Translations under genes and position numbers: made by a program
The notes under the pieces: model-generated
What the model was told of the DNA's origin: nothing
The model's input: only the letters and a program-made list of their open reading frames with translations
Databases searched by the model: none
Shown here: positions 24,528 through 33,503 of the stretch, piece by piece
Numbering within the stretch: the stretch's first letter is position 1
Layout of the letters: the number at the start of each line of letters is the position of its first letter
Source of the DNA: DATARH01 sp036268425
GTDB taxonomy: Bacteria; Pseudomonadota; Alphaproteobacteria; ATCC43930; CGMCC-115725
Reading direction: 5' to 3'
Assembly: GCA_036268425.1 (NCBI GenBank)
Contig: DATAUE010000115.1
Coordinates: forward strand, 1 to 64,000
Length of the DNA stretch: 64,000 nucleotides

Positions 24528-26063
24528 TTACTTATTCGGCCGCCACTCCACGTGTCCGTCGAGCGGAATAACCGGTCGCGGCAAGCGCGACCAGGTGAAG
24601 TTGGACAAAACCGGCGATGTCAGGCCCGGCAGGTCGATTTCTACGATCTGTTCCGGTCGAAAGAATTCATCGAACCCGCCACGAAAATGGCCGCGTGATT
24701 TGACGGCGACGATCCGGGCCGCGGCGATGTCCAACCCCATCATCTCGAAAAAGACCGGATCAGCGCATTGCACCCGGTGCGAGACCACCACTACGGTGAT
24801 GCCGCCCAGTGTCAGCGCGGCGCAGCAGCCGAGATGCAGGCTCAGCCCGGCGTAGATCCCGCGACGCCCGATGCACTCGCCGTCGGTCAGCTTCATAACG
24901 TGCGCCGGTGCGCTCCATTTCTCGGAAAATTCCGTGGTTTCAGCGCGGTTGAATTGCGCCGGGAATGTTGCGCCGAGCCCGTGCCGATGCGCCTCCTCGG
25001 CGAGCGGCGGGTCGTAGATGATCCCGACCAGCGCCCCCTCCACCCCGGCCTCGTAAAATGCGCGCAGCAGAAACATCGTGTTGCCGCGACCGCCGCCGCC
25101 GGGATTGTCGGCGACATCGGCAAATATCAGGGCTGGCGGCGCGTTGTCCTGCCCAGCCGCCACGGCCTGTGCGACCGCGTCGTCGAGTGATGTCAGCTTT
25201 GGGTAAAACCTGTTTCGGTTGTCCCAGCCGAAATTCGCCACCTCGCGCGCCACCGCCTCGGCGGCACCGGAATTGCGGCGGTCGCGCCGCGCCGTGACGA
25301 CGACGGTCAGCCCGTTTTTGGCCGTGTCGGAAAAGGCGAACCCGCCCATCACCGACACGTTCATGATCTCCGCGCCTATCTTGGTCTGGCCGAACTCGAT
25401 CATATCGGCGTAAGGGCCGGCGGCGGTCAGCATCGTCACGGTCGGCGGCACGATCGGCAGGCGGACAAAGGCCCGCTCGGTCCTGGTTCCGGACAGCATT
25501 TCGCGGATCGCGCCGGCCGCCTCCTCGCCGCGCTCGCGCATATCCATGTGCGGGTTAGTGCGATAACCGATAAACGCGTCGATCGACTGGACCATCCGCT
25601 CGGAAATATTGGCGTGCAGGTCGAGCGTCGCGGCGATCGGCACCTCAGGTCCGACAATCGCGCGCACCATCTCGAACAGGGCGCCGTCGGGATCGTCGTC
25701 TTCGGTGGTGATCGCCGCGCCGTGCGAGCAGATATAGACCGCGTCGACCGGCAATGCCGCGGTCAACCGATGACGGATCGTCTGCATCAGCCCGCTGAAA
25801 AAGGCGTGATCGACCGGGCCGTTCGGCTCGGTCATCGCCAGCGCGATGCCGATCGGCTGCCACGGCCCGGCTCTATCCATCGCCGCGACAAACCCCGGCG
25901 TTTCCGGCAGCATGGTCGGCGCCGCGCCGCGCGCTTCGCGGACGATGGCGTCGCCTTCGAGATAGGTGCGGGCGATGAAATGCTCTCGCGTCGCGACCGG
26001 CGCGAACTTGTTGCACTCGATCGAAAAGCCGAGAAGTGCGACGCGCGGATTGGCTGGCGGCAT
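24528..26063 (-). CDS. M81-family metallopeptidase (MlrC-like)
   Basis: 511 residues. N-terminal DUF1485-type domain (VALLGFSIECNKFAP, VDAVYICSHGAAITTEDDDPDGALFEMVRAIVG, IAATLDLHANISERMVQSIDAFIGYRTNPHMD) and C-terminal MlrC domain (ADVADNPGGGGRGNTMFLLRAFYEAGVEGALVGIIYDP). Asp/His residues in the LDLHAN and YRTNPHMD blocks are probable zinc ligands. MlrC completes microcystin degradation in Sphingomonas, but most homologues sit in ordinary genomes with other, unknown peptide or amide substrates. No other mlr genes are near, so microcystin breakdown should not be assumed. Confidence 0.85.
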   Translation of the reverse strand: MPPANPRVALLGFSIECNKFAPVATREHFIARTYLEGDAIVREARGAAPTMLPETPGFVAAMDRAGPWQPIGIALAMTEPNGPVDHAFFSGLMQTIRHRLTAALPVDAVYICSHGAAITTEDDDPDGALFEMVRAIVGPEVPIAATLDLHANISERMVQSIDAFIGYRTNPHMDMRERGEEAAGAIREMLSGTRTERAFVRLPIVPPTVTMLTAAGPYADMIEFGQTKIGAEIMNVSVMGGFAFSDTAKNGLTVVVTARRDRRNSGAAEAVAREVANFGWDNRNRFYPKLTSLDDAVAQAVAAGQDNAPPALIFADVADNPGGGGRGNTMFLLRAFYEAGVEGALVGIIYDPPLAEEAHRHGLGATFPAQFNRAETTEFSEKWSAPAHVMKLTDGECIGRRGIYAGLSLHLGCCAALTLGGITVVVVSHRVQCADPVFFEMMGLDIAAARIVAVKSRGHFRGGFDEFFRPEQIVEIDLPGLTSPVLSNFTWSRLPRPVIPLDGHVEWRPNK

Positions 26064-26149
26064 GACGACCCGAAATCGGAGGAGAGGCGCGCCATGCTAC
26101 CGCAAAAAGCTGCCCGACGGCGCGATTTACGCTGGCGGCGGGCTGTCGC

Positions 26150-26725
26150 TCAGATCGGGAAACCGGCCTCGCGCGGTGACAGGCGAATGCCGCAGCGAGC
26201 AGCTTCGATCATGTAGTACCGGGTCATCTGGACGATGTCGGTTCGCCAATAGAGTTGCTGCGTTTCGTTTTCGAGAAAATCCGGCGTGCCGAACGCATAA
26301 CAGTAGGTTTCGACCCAGCGCCGCGCCGGGTCTGCGGCCAAAGGGGCATCGCGCCAGCCGAATTTCCAGCCGGCATGTTCGGCGCCGATGCGCCAACGCT
26401 CGAGATGCGTCGCCATCGTGTTGGCGTCGAGCGCGCCCAAGGCCGGGCAGCGGTAAACCACCACCAGCCGATGGACGTTGAGCTGCAACTGCATCAGCAG
26501 CTCGTCGCCAAAGGCGCGCACCAGAAACGTGGCGTCGGCCGCGCCGCGGACATGTCGCAATTCGACATGACTGCGGGCCACCGCCGCGAGGGAGGTATCC
26601 GGCGGCGCTTCGTCAAAGCTCGGCAGTTCGTATTCGACCGCCCGTAACGCATCGAGCATTTGGCCGGTCAGGAACTCCTCGATCCGGCGCTGCGCTTCAG
26701 TAATGGTCAGCATGACCGAGGCCAT
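26150..26725 (-). CDS. Conserved-looking cytoplasmic protein of unknown function
   Basis: 191 residues, no signal peptide or membrane segment. It begins with a helix (ITEAQRRIEEFLTGQMLDALRAVEYELPSFDEAP), then alternating strands (VELRHVRGAADATFLVRAFGDELLMQLQLNVHRLVVVYRCP) and a Trp/Tyr-rich C-terminal half (RRWVETYCYAFGTPDFLENETQQLYWRTDIVQMTRYYMIEAARCG). Codon use matches neighbours. I do not recognise a family. The start may be 26725 or the ATG at 26713. It lies between pckA and the MlrC gene on the same strand. Confidence 0.6.
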   Translation of the reverse strand: MASVMLTITEAQRRIEEFLTGQMLDALRAVEYELPSFDEAPPDTSLAAVARSHVELRHVRGAADATFLVRAFGDELLMQLQLNVHRLVVVYRCPALGALDANTMATHLERWRIGAEHAGWKFGWRDAPLAADPARRWVETYCYAFGTPDFLENETQQLYWRTDIVQMTRYYMIEAARCGIRLSPREAGFPI

Positions 26726-26779
26726 TGCCGTTGCGCCGTTGCCGCGGCGCGACGCATCCGAGACAGGAGGGCGGCCGTA

Positions 26780-28414
<1,635 letters not shown>

Positions 28415-28540
28415 TGTCACCGGCACCCCTTAAGCGAGGCTTCCGGCGCGAGCCCAGGGATTTACCAAAGGATAGCGTTCGGTGCAGGCCCGGGCAAGCG
28501 GACCGATTGCCGCGAAACCGATGGTAGCACCGGTGCCGCC

Positions 28541-29278
28541 TTACCGCCGCGGCGGCGTGTTGCGGGCGCGCTCCGCCAGGGCGATCAGCGCCTGTCGCGC
28601 CGCTGCGGGCGTCAGCACTGGAACCGGAAAATCGATCCGCGCGCGTTCGCCGTCGCGCCGCAGGTCGATGCCGTCGGGATCGATGCCGCCCAGCTGCCAG
28701 CCAATTTCCGATCTTCCGGCCAGTCGCGCGGCGTAAAGCGCGACAGTATCGGCGTGATCGGTATTCATATGGGCGATGATATCGGCCGCGGCGGCGGCAA
28801 GAGGGGCCGCATCTCCGGCAGAGCGCAAGGCCGCGGCGTCAACCCAGGCGATGCGGCCGAAGCCGGCGACGAGGTGACCGCGTTCGACGACGACCCGGTA
28901 GAGGTGGAAATCGGCGAAGCCGGCATAAGCGGCGCTGGCTGGGTGGCATGCGGCAAAGCGTGCAATGGCGCCGGGGTCGGCATGCCGCACCGCTTCGCCG
29001 AGCACGGTCAGGCGGGCGCCGGCGAGCGGATCGGCTTGATCTTCTGCCGCCGGGTCCTCGAACAACAGCGAGACGCGCGGATCGGCCGCGAGGTTGCGGC
29101 TGTGCTGCGCCAGATCCGATAGTAACAAAAGCGGGCTGGCATCCGTGTCGCAGGCGCAGGCGACCAGCGACACGTACGGCCGCCCGGCAAAGCTGGTGCC
29201 GAGCGCCGTCCGGCCGGCCTGCCGCATCAGGCGGCGGGCGAGGCGGCCCCGATCATCCTGTCCCGCATCGATGGCCAT
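28541..29278 (-). CDS. HugZ-like pyridoxamine-phosphate-oxidase-fold protein
   Basis: 245 residues. N-terminal split-barrel FMN-binding-type domain (RTALGTSFAGRPYVSLVACACD, LLLLSDLAQHSRNLAADPRVSLLFEDP) and C-terminal DUF2470-type domain (ADIIAHMNTDHADTVALYAARL, GIDPDGIDLRRDGERARIDFP). Together these are the HugZ/heme-utilisation architecture. Members bind or degrade heme, but many are uncharacterised and no heme-uptake genes are near, so the role is tentative. It lies 126 bp upstream of pckA on the same strand and is divergent from chvI. Confidence 0.82.
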   Translation of the reverse strand: MAIDAGQDDRGRLARRLMRQAGRTALGTSFAGRPYVSLVACACDTDASPLLLLSDLAQHSRNLAADPRVSLLFEDPAAEDQADPLAGARLTVLGEAVRHADPGAIARFAACHPASAAYAGFADFHLYRVVVERGHLVAGFGRIAWVDAAALRSAGDAAPLAAAAADIIAHMNTDHADTVALYAARLAGRSEIGWQLGGIDPDGIDLRRDGERARIDFPVPVLTPAAARQALIALAERARNTPPRR

Positions 29279-29484
29279 GCCCGCCTAACCTCACAACGCA
29301 ATATGGGCAATGTAAACCGTTATTGATTGATTGTGTTGGTTGCGTGTTGTTCGACCATGCGACCAGCAATATGATTGCCGCATCTTGCAAGGTTACACAC
29401 GAAATCGGCGATTTTGCCGGTGAGCTGGAGCGAATAGTCGGCCCCGTACCCTTTATGTCGCCGCCAAGCAGCCATATTTAGGCG

Positions 29485-29517
29485 GCAGACCATCCGCTGC
29501 TGCAGACCATCCGCTGC
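29485..29517. repeat. Direct repeat (two 16-bp copies) upstream of chvI
   Basis: GCAGACCATCCGCTGC occurs at 29485-29500 and again at 29502-29517, one base apart, about 40 bp before the chvI start. The 278-bp gap also holds an AT-rich stretch near 29310-29340 and nothing else recognisable. It may be a tandem binding site or a simple duplication. Confidence 0.45.
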
Positions 29518-29556
29518 GGCGATCGGCTTTCGGCCGGGGGATTTGGGGGATTTGTG

Positions 29557-30255
29557 ATGGCCAATACCATAGCGCTGGTCGATGACGACCGGAACATCCT
29601 GACCTCGGTGTCGATGGCTCTCGAAGCAGAAGGCTTTGCCGTGCGCTGCTACAGCGACGGGAGCGAGGCGCTAAAGGGCATGACGTCGCAGCCGGTCGAT
29701 CTCGCGGTGCTCGACATCAAGATGCCGCGCATGGACGGCATGGAATTGTTGGGGCAGTTGCGCCGGCAAAGCCACATCCCGGTCATCTTCCTGACCTCGA
29801 AAGACGACGAGGTCGATGAATTGCTGGGCCTGCGCATGGGCGCCGACGACTACATCCGCAAGCCGTTTTCACAACGGCTGCTGATCGAACGCATCCGCGC
29901 CCTGATCCGCCGCGGCGAACTGGCGCGCGAGCGCGAGGAGGGCCAGGGCGAGCCAGTGATCGTGCGCGGCCCGATGACCCTCGACCCCGGTCGCCATCTG
30001 TGCACCTGGCTGAATCGGCCGGTCGAACTGACTGTCACCGAATTCCTGATCCTGAAATCGCTGGCGCAGCGGCCAGGACACGTCAAAAACCGCGACCAGC
30101 TGATGGACGCGGCCTATGGCGAGCACATCTACGTCGACGACCGCACGATCGACAGCCACATCAAGCGCCTGCGCAAGAAGTTCAAAACGGTCGATACCGA
30201 GTTCGCGCAGATCGAAACGCTCTATGGCGTCGGCTATCGATACCGCGACCGCTGA
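29557..30255 (+). CDS. chvI: Two-component response regulator ChvI
   Basis: 232 residues. OmpR/PhoB-type: receiver domain (1-120) with the acidic pocket VDDDRN, phospho-acceptor Asp53 in AVLDIKMPRMDG, and the conserved Lys in YIRKPFSQ; winged-helix DNA-binding domain (~140-230) with LTVTEFLILKSLAQRPGHVKNRDQLMDAAYGEHIYVDDRTIDSHIKRLRKKFK. In Rhizobiales, ChvI controls acid- and envelope-stress genes and succinoglycan. The ATG at 29557 is preferred over the GTG one codon earlier. The kinase gene begins inside its 3' end. Confidence 0.93.
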   Translation: MANTIALVDDDRNILTSVSMALEAEGFAVRCYSDGSEALKGMTSQPVDLAVLDIKMPRMDGMELLGQLRRQSHIPVIFLTSKDDEVDELLGLRMGADDYIRKPFSQRLLIERIRALIRRGELAREREEGQGEPVIVRGPMTLDPGRHLCTWLNRPVELTVTEFLILKSLAQRPGHVKNRDQLMDAAYGEHIYVDDRTIDSHIKRLRKKFKTVDTEFAQIETLYGVGYRYRDR

Positions 30256-31975
30256 GGCGGACCGGCCGCCGGTCCCGCCGCCCGAGCCGTCATCCTCGCC
30301 GCCGCGACTCGACAGCGAGGCGCGGACGGGGGGGCCGACCCCGACCCGTACCGGCCGACGCCGGTTCTGGCCGCACCGACTGCGCTGGCCGTCGATGTCG
30401 CCGCTGACGCGGCGCATCGTGGCGGTCAACGTGCTGCCGCTGGCCCTGCTCGCCGTCGGCTTTCTCTATCTCGGCAAATTCGAAGCCAGCCTGATCGGGC
30501 AGCAGATCGAATCGCTGCACACCCAGGCGGAAATCTTTGCGGCGGCCCTGAGCGAAGGGGCGGTGCTCGACTCGGCTGACGAGGGCGAGGTGCTGCTGCC
30601 GGATCTGGCGCGCCAGATGATGCGCCGTCTGGTCGAGCCGACCCGCACCCGCGCCCGGCTGTTCAACACCAACGGCGAACTGGTGGCCGACAGCCGGTTG
30701 CTGCGCGGTCCCGGCGACCCGGTTCTGGTGGCCGATCTGCCGGCCATCGTCAGCAAGGATGTCGTATCGCAGCTGGCCGACGCCATCTACGACCTGATCA
30801 CCGAATTGCTGCCGAGCCATCACAAATACCCGCCCTATCACGATGGCGAGACGGCGCAGGATTATCGCGAGACCGCCAATGCCTTGCATGGCGACAATGG
30901 CTCGTCGGTGCGGGCAGACCCCGAGGGCGGCCTCGTCATCAGCGTCGCGGTGCCGCTGCAGCGCTACAAACAGGTGCTCGGCGCCTTGATGCTGTCGACC
31001 AGCAACCATGAGATCGAAGAAGAGCTGCGCACGGTGCGGCTCGAGTTGCTGCGCATTTTCGGCGTGACGCTGCTGGTCACGATCCTCTTGTCGCTCTATC
31101 TCGCGAGCACGATCGCCCGCCCGATCCGGCGCCTTGCCGCGGCGGCGCAGCGGGCGCGCGGGCGCGGTGCCCGCATCGAGATTCCGATCGTTACCGAGCG
31201 CAATGACGAGATCGGCGAACTGGCGGATTCTCTGCGCGAAATGACCGACGCGCTGTGGCGCCGCATGAGCGCGATCGAAAGTTTCGCCGCGGATGTCGCA
31301 CATGAAATCAAGAACCCGCTATCGTCGCTGCGCAGCGCGGTCGAAACCGTGGCGCGGCTCGACGACCCGGAAAAGCGCCGGCGGCTGATCGGCATCATTC
31401 AGGATGATGTCGAGCGGCTTAACCGGCTGATCACAGATATTTCGGACGCGTCGCGCCTCGATGCCGAACTGAGTCGGCTCGAAGTGTCGCCGACCGATAT
31501 CGGGGCCATGCTGAGCGCGCTCGTCGAGATGCACGAAGCAACCGCCGGCGATGACGCGCCGCATCTGCGGCTCGACCTGCCGGCCGATCCGCCGGGCCGC
31601 ATCCGCCCGCTGATCGTTCCGGGGATCGAAAGCCGGCTGTCGCAGGTGTTTCTCAACGTCATCGCCAACGCCATGTCGTTCAGCCCGCCCGGCGGCGATA
31701 TCCGCGTCCAGGCGGCGCTCGACGGCCGCGCCGTGCTCGTCACCGTCGAGGACCAGGGGCCCGGCATCCCGCTCGACAAGCTGACGGCGATTTTCGACCG
31801 GTTTTACAGCGAGCGCCCGGCCGGTGAGAAATTCGGCACGCATTCGGGGCTGGGGCTGTCGATATCGAAGCAGATCGTCGATGCGCATCGCGGCCGCATC
31901 TGGGCCGAAAACCGCACCGAGGGCGGCACGGTGCGCGGCGCGCGCTTTCTGATACGCTTGCCGGAGCAGGCTTGA
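30224..31975 (+). CDS. chvG: Two-component sensor kinase ChvG
   Basis: 583 residues. A Pro-rich cytoplasmic tail precedes membrane segment 1 (IVAVNVLPLALLAVGFLYL, ~65-84), a periplasmic sensor region of about 190 residues with FNTNGELVADSRLLRGPG, and membrane segment 2 (~278-297). HAMP follows, then HisKA with phospho-acceptor His360 in FAADVAHEIKNPLSSLRSAVET, and HATPase boxes (NVIANAMSFSPPGG, VEDQGPGIPLDKL, HSGLGLSISKQIVDAH). It phosphorylates ChvI. The start at 30224 overlaps chvI by 32 bases; the frame is open upstream but that part is low-complexity shadow. Confidence 0.92.
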   Translation: MASAIDTATAEADRPPVPPPEPSSSPPRLDSEARTGGPTPTRTGRRRFWPHRLRWPSMSPLTRRIVAVNVLPLALLAVGFLYLGKFEASLIGQQIESLHTQAEIFAAALSEGAVLDSADEGEVLLPDLARQMMRRLVEPTRTRARLFNTNGELVADSRLLRGPGDPVLVADLPAIVSKDVVSQLADAIYDLITELLPSHHKYPPYHDGETAQDYRETANALHGDNGSSVRADPEGGLVISVAVPLQRYKQVLGALMLSTSNHEIEEELRTVRLELLRIFGVTLLVTILLSLYLASTIARPIRRLAAAAQRARGRGARIEIPIVTERNDEIGELADSLREMTDALWRRMSAIESFAADVAHEIKNPLSSLRSAVETVARLDDPEKRRRLIGIIQDDVERLNRLITDISDASRLDAELSRLEVSPTDIGAMLSALVEMHEATAGDDAPHLRLDLPADPPGRIRPLIVPGIESRLSQVFLNVIANAMSFSPPGGDIRVQAALDGRAVLVTVEDQGPGIPLDKLTAIFDRFYSERPAGEKFGTHSGLGLSISKQIVDAHRGRIWAENRTEGGTVRGARFLIRLPEQA

Positions 31976-32045
31976 GCCTGGGCTATCCGGCCTGGGCTAT
32001 ACGACCGGACCTATCTGACCGGAGCTTCTGACCGGGGTCATCCAC

Positions 32046-32510
32046 ATGAGCAATCCCAGCGGCGATCCGATGCTGATCTATGCGACGGCCATCGCGCTTG
32101 ATGGCCACGCTGTGCTGCTGCGAGGGTTCTCCGGCACCGGCAAATCCGATCTCGGGTTGCGGCTGATTGACGCCGGAGGCCGCCTTGTGGCGGATGATCA
32201 GTGCGAAATTCATCCGCGGGACGGCACTTTGATGGTCCGTGCACCCCTCGCATTGGCCGGTTTGATCGAAGTGCGCGGGCTCGGCATCGTACGGCTCGAT
32301 GCCATGCCGGAGGCGCCGCTTGCGCTGATCGCCGATCTGGTGCCAAGCAACCTGATCGAGCGCATGCCGATGCGCCGCAGTGAACGAATACTGGGGGTTA
32401 CGGTGCCGGTGACGGCTATCGCGCCGTTTGAAGCCTCGGCGCCGGCAAAGCTGCGCATCGCGCTGGCGGCCCTGACCGGCCTAGGGCCGGTGGCGCTGCT
32501 GGCAGACTGA
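32046..32510 (+). CDS. hprK: HPr kinase/phosphorylase, truncated alphaproteobacterial form
   Basis: 154 residues, corresponding to the C-terminal catalytic half only of the ~310-residue Firmicutes enzyme, as usual in alphaproteobacteria. The P-loop is GFSGTGKSDLGLRL (27-40), followed by LVADDQCEIHPRDGTLMVRAP and the IEVRGLGIVRLD signature of HprK. It phosphorylates the regulatory Ser of HPr (Ser59 in the HPr here). It follows chvG by 70 bp and leads into the EIIA-HPr-EI genes. Confidence 0.92.
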   Translation: MSNPSGDPMLIYATAIALDGHAVLLRGFSGTGKSDLGLRLIDAGGRLVADDQCEIHPRDGTLMVRAPLALAGLIEVRGLGIVRLDAMPEAPLALIADLVPSNLIERMPMRRSERILGVTVPVTAIAPFEASAPAKLRIALAALTGLGPVALLAD

Positions 32511-32793
32511 GCAGGGGCCGCGCGCGGGTTTTCAACCGCAAAACGAGCCAAGGCGTACGCCTCGCCCTATCAAGCGTGGTGACGAACGCCTCGCACAGCG
32601 CTATATCGGGCGCCCATAGCCTCAACACTCCCGCTGGGTCCCCCGATTATTCCCGGCGCGAGCGGCAAGTGGTAGCTGCCCTGAGTAAACATTCGGCTTT
32701 CGCCATCCTGCGCCCCGCCCGTCGTGCCGACCGCCCGCGACAGCGACCGGCAAGCGAGGTGCGCCCCAAGGCACACTCACCGATGGGGCCGCG
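32511..32793. other. 283-bp gap where rapZ is often found
   Basis: Between hprK and the EIIA gene many alphaproteobacteria carry rapZ (an RNase-adaptor P-loop protein). Here there are only 283 bp. No frame shows a P-loop or other RapZ motif, and the short open frames lack ribosome sites. I see no terminator with a T-run and no repeat. Confidence 0.5.
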
Positions 32794-33201
32794 ATGATCG
32801 GCATGGTCCTGGTCACGCATGGACGGCTGGCGGTCGAGTTTGTCGCCGCCCTCGAGCATGTGGTCGGCGCGCAGGAGCAGATTGCTGCCGTCTGTATCGG
32901 TCCCGATGACGACATGGAGCAGCGCCGCCAGGACATCTTGCGCTCGGTCGCCGAGGTCGATACCGGTGAGGGCGCAGTGCTGTTGACGGATATGTTTGGC
33001 GGCACCCCGTCAAATTTGGCGATTTCCGTGATGGATCGCGGTAAGGTCGAGGTGGTTGCCGGAGTCAACCTGCCGATGCTGATCAAGCTCGCCAGTCTGC
33101 GTCAGAACGAAAGCCTGGAACGTGCCGTGCTCGGCGCTCAGGAAGCCGGGCGCAAATACATCAATGTCGCCTCGCAGCTTCTGGCGGATGCCCGGCGATG
33201 A
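32794..33201 (+). CDS. PTS EIIA component, mannose family (ManX-type)
   Basis: 135 residues. MIGMVLVTHGRLAVEF carries the phospho-acceptor His9; GEGAVLLTDMFGGTPSNLAISVM is the family signature, and VVAGVNLPMLIKLAS follows. With no IIB, IIC or IID sugar-transport partners nearby, it should act in a regulatory phosphorelay from HPr rather than sugar uptake. Its stop overlaps the HPr start by four bases (ATGA at 33198-33201). Confidence 0.92.
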   Translation: MIGMVLVTHGRLAVEFVAALEHVVGAQEQIAAVCIGPDDDMEQRRQDILRSVAEVDTGEGAVLLTDMFGGTPSNLAISVMDRGKVEVVAGVNLPMLIKLASLRQNESLERAVLGAQEAGRKYINVASQLLADARR

Positions 33202-33503
33202 GTTCCGATGGCACGACGGCGGTAATTGCCGGCGCGACAGCGCGGCGGACCGTCGAAATCTGCAATCAGAAGGGATTGCACGCCCGCGCCGCGGCCCGCT
33301 TTGTCAAAACGGCTGCGCAGTTCGCGGCGGAGATCTCGGTGCGCAAGAACGGTACTGCGGTGTCCGGCCGCTCGATCATGGGGCTGATGATGCTCGCCGC
33401 GGCGTCCGGCGCCCGGGTGGAGATCACCGCGACCGGTCCCGATGCGGCGATGGCGGTTGCGACCCTCGCCCGCCTGATCGAATGCAAGTTCGATGAGGAT
33501 TGA
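33198..33503 (+). CDS. ptsH: Phosphocarrier protein HPr
   Basis: 101 residues, slightly long for HPr because of an N-terminal tail of about 15 residues. The PEP-dependent site is His28 in NQKGLHARAAARFVK; the HprK target is Ser59 in SGRSIMGLMMLAA. It accepts phosphate from EI and hands it to EIIA. The start overlaps the EIIA stop (ATGA) and its 3' end overlaps the EI start by 11 bases, so the three are translationally coupled. Confidence 0.94.
   Translation: MSSDGTTAVIAGATARRTVEICNQKGLHARAAARFVKTAAQFAAEISVRKNGTAVSGRSIMGLMMLAAASGARVEITATGPDAAMAVATLARLIECKFDED

Noticed and set aside
24528..26063. Microcystin-degradation locus
   Set aside because: Only the MlrC-family gene is present; mlrA, mlrB and mlrD are absent, and the family is widespread in genomes that do not degrade microcystin.
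32576..32797. Short plus-strand open frame in the hprK-EIIA gap
   Set aside because: No ribosome site, Arg/Ser/Pro-rich composition and no family pattern.
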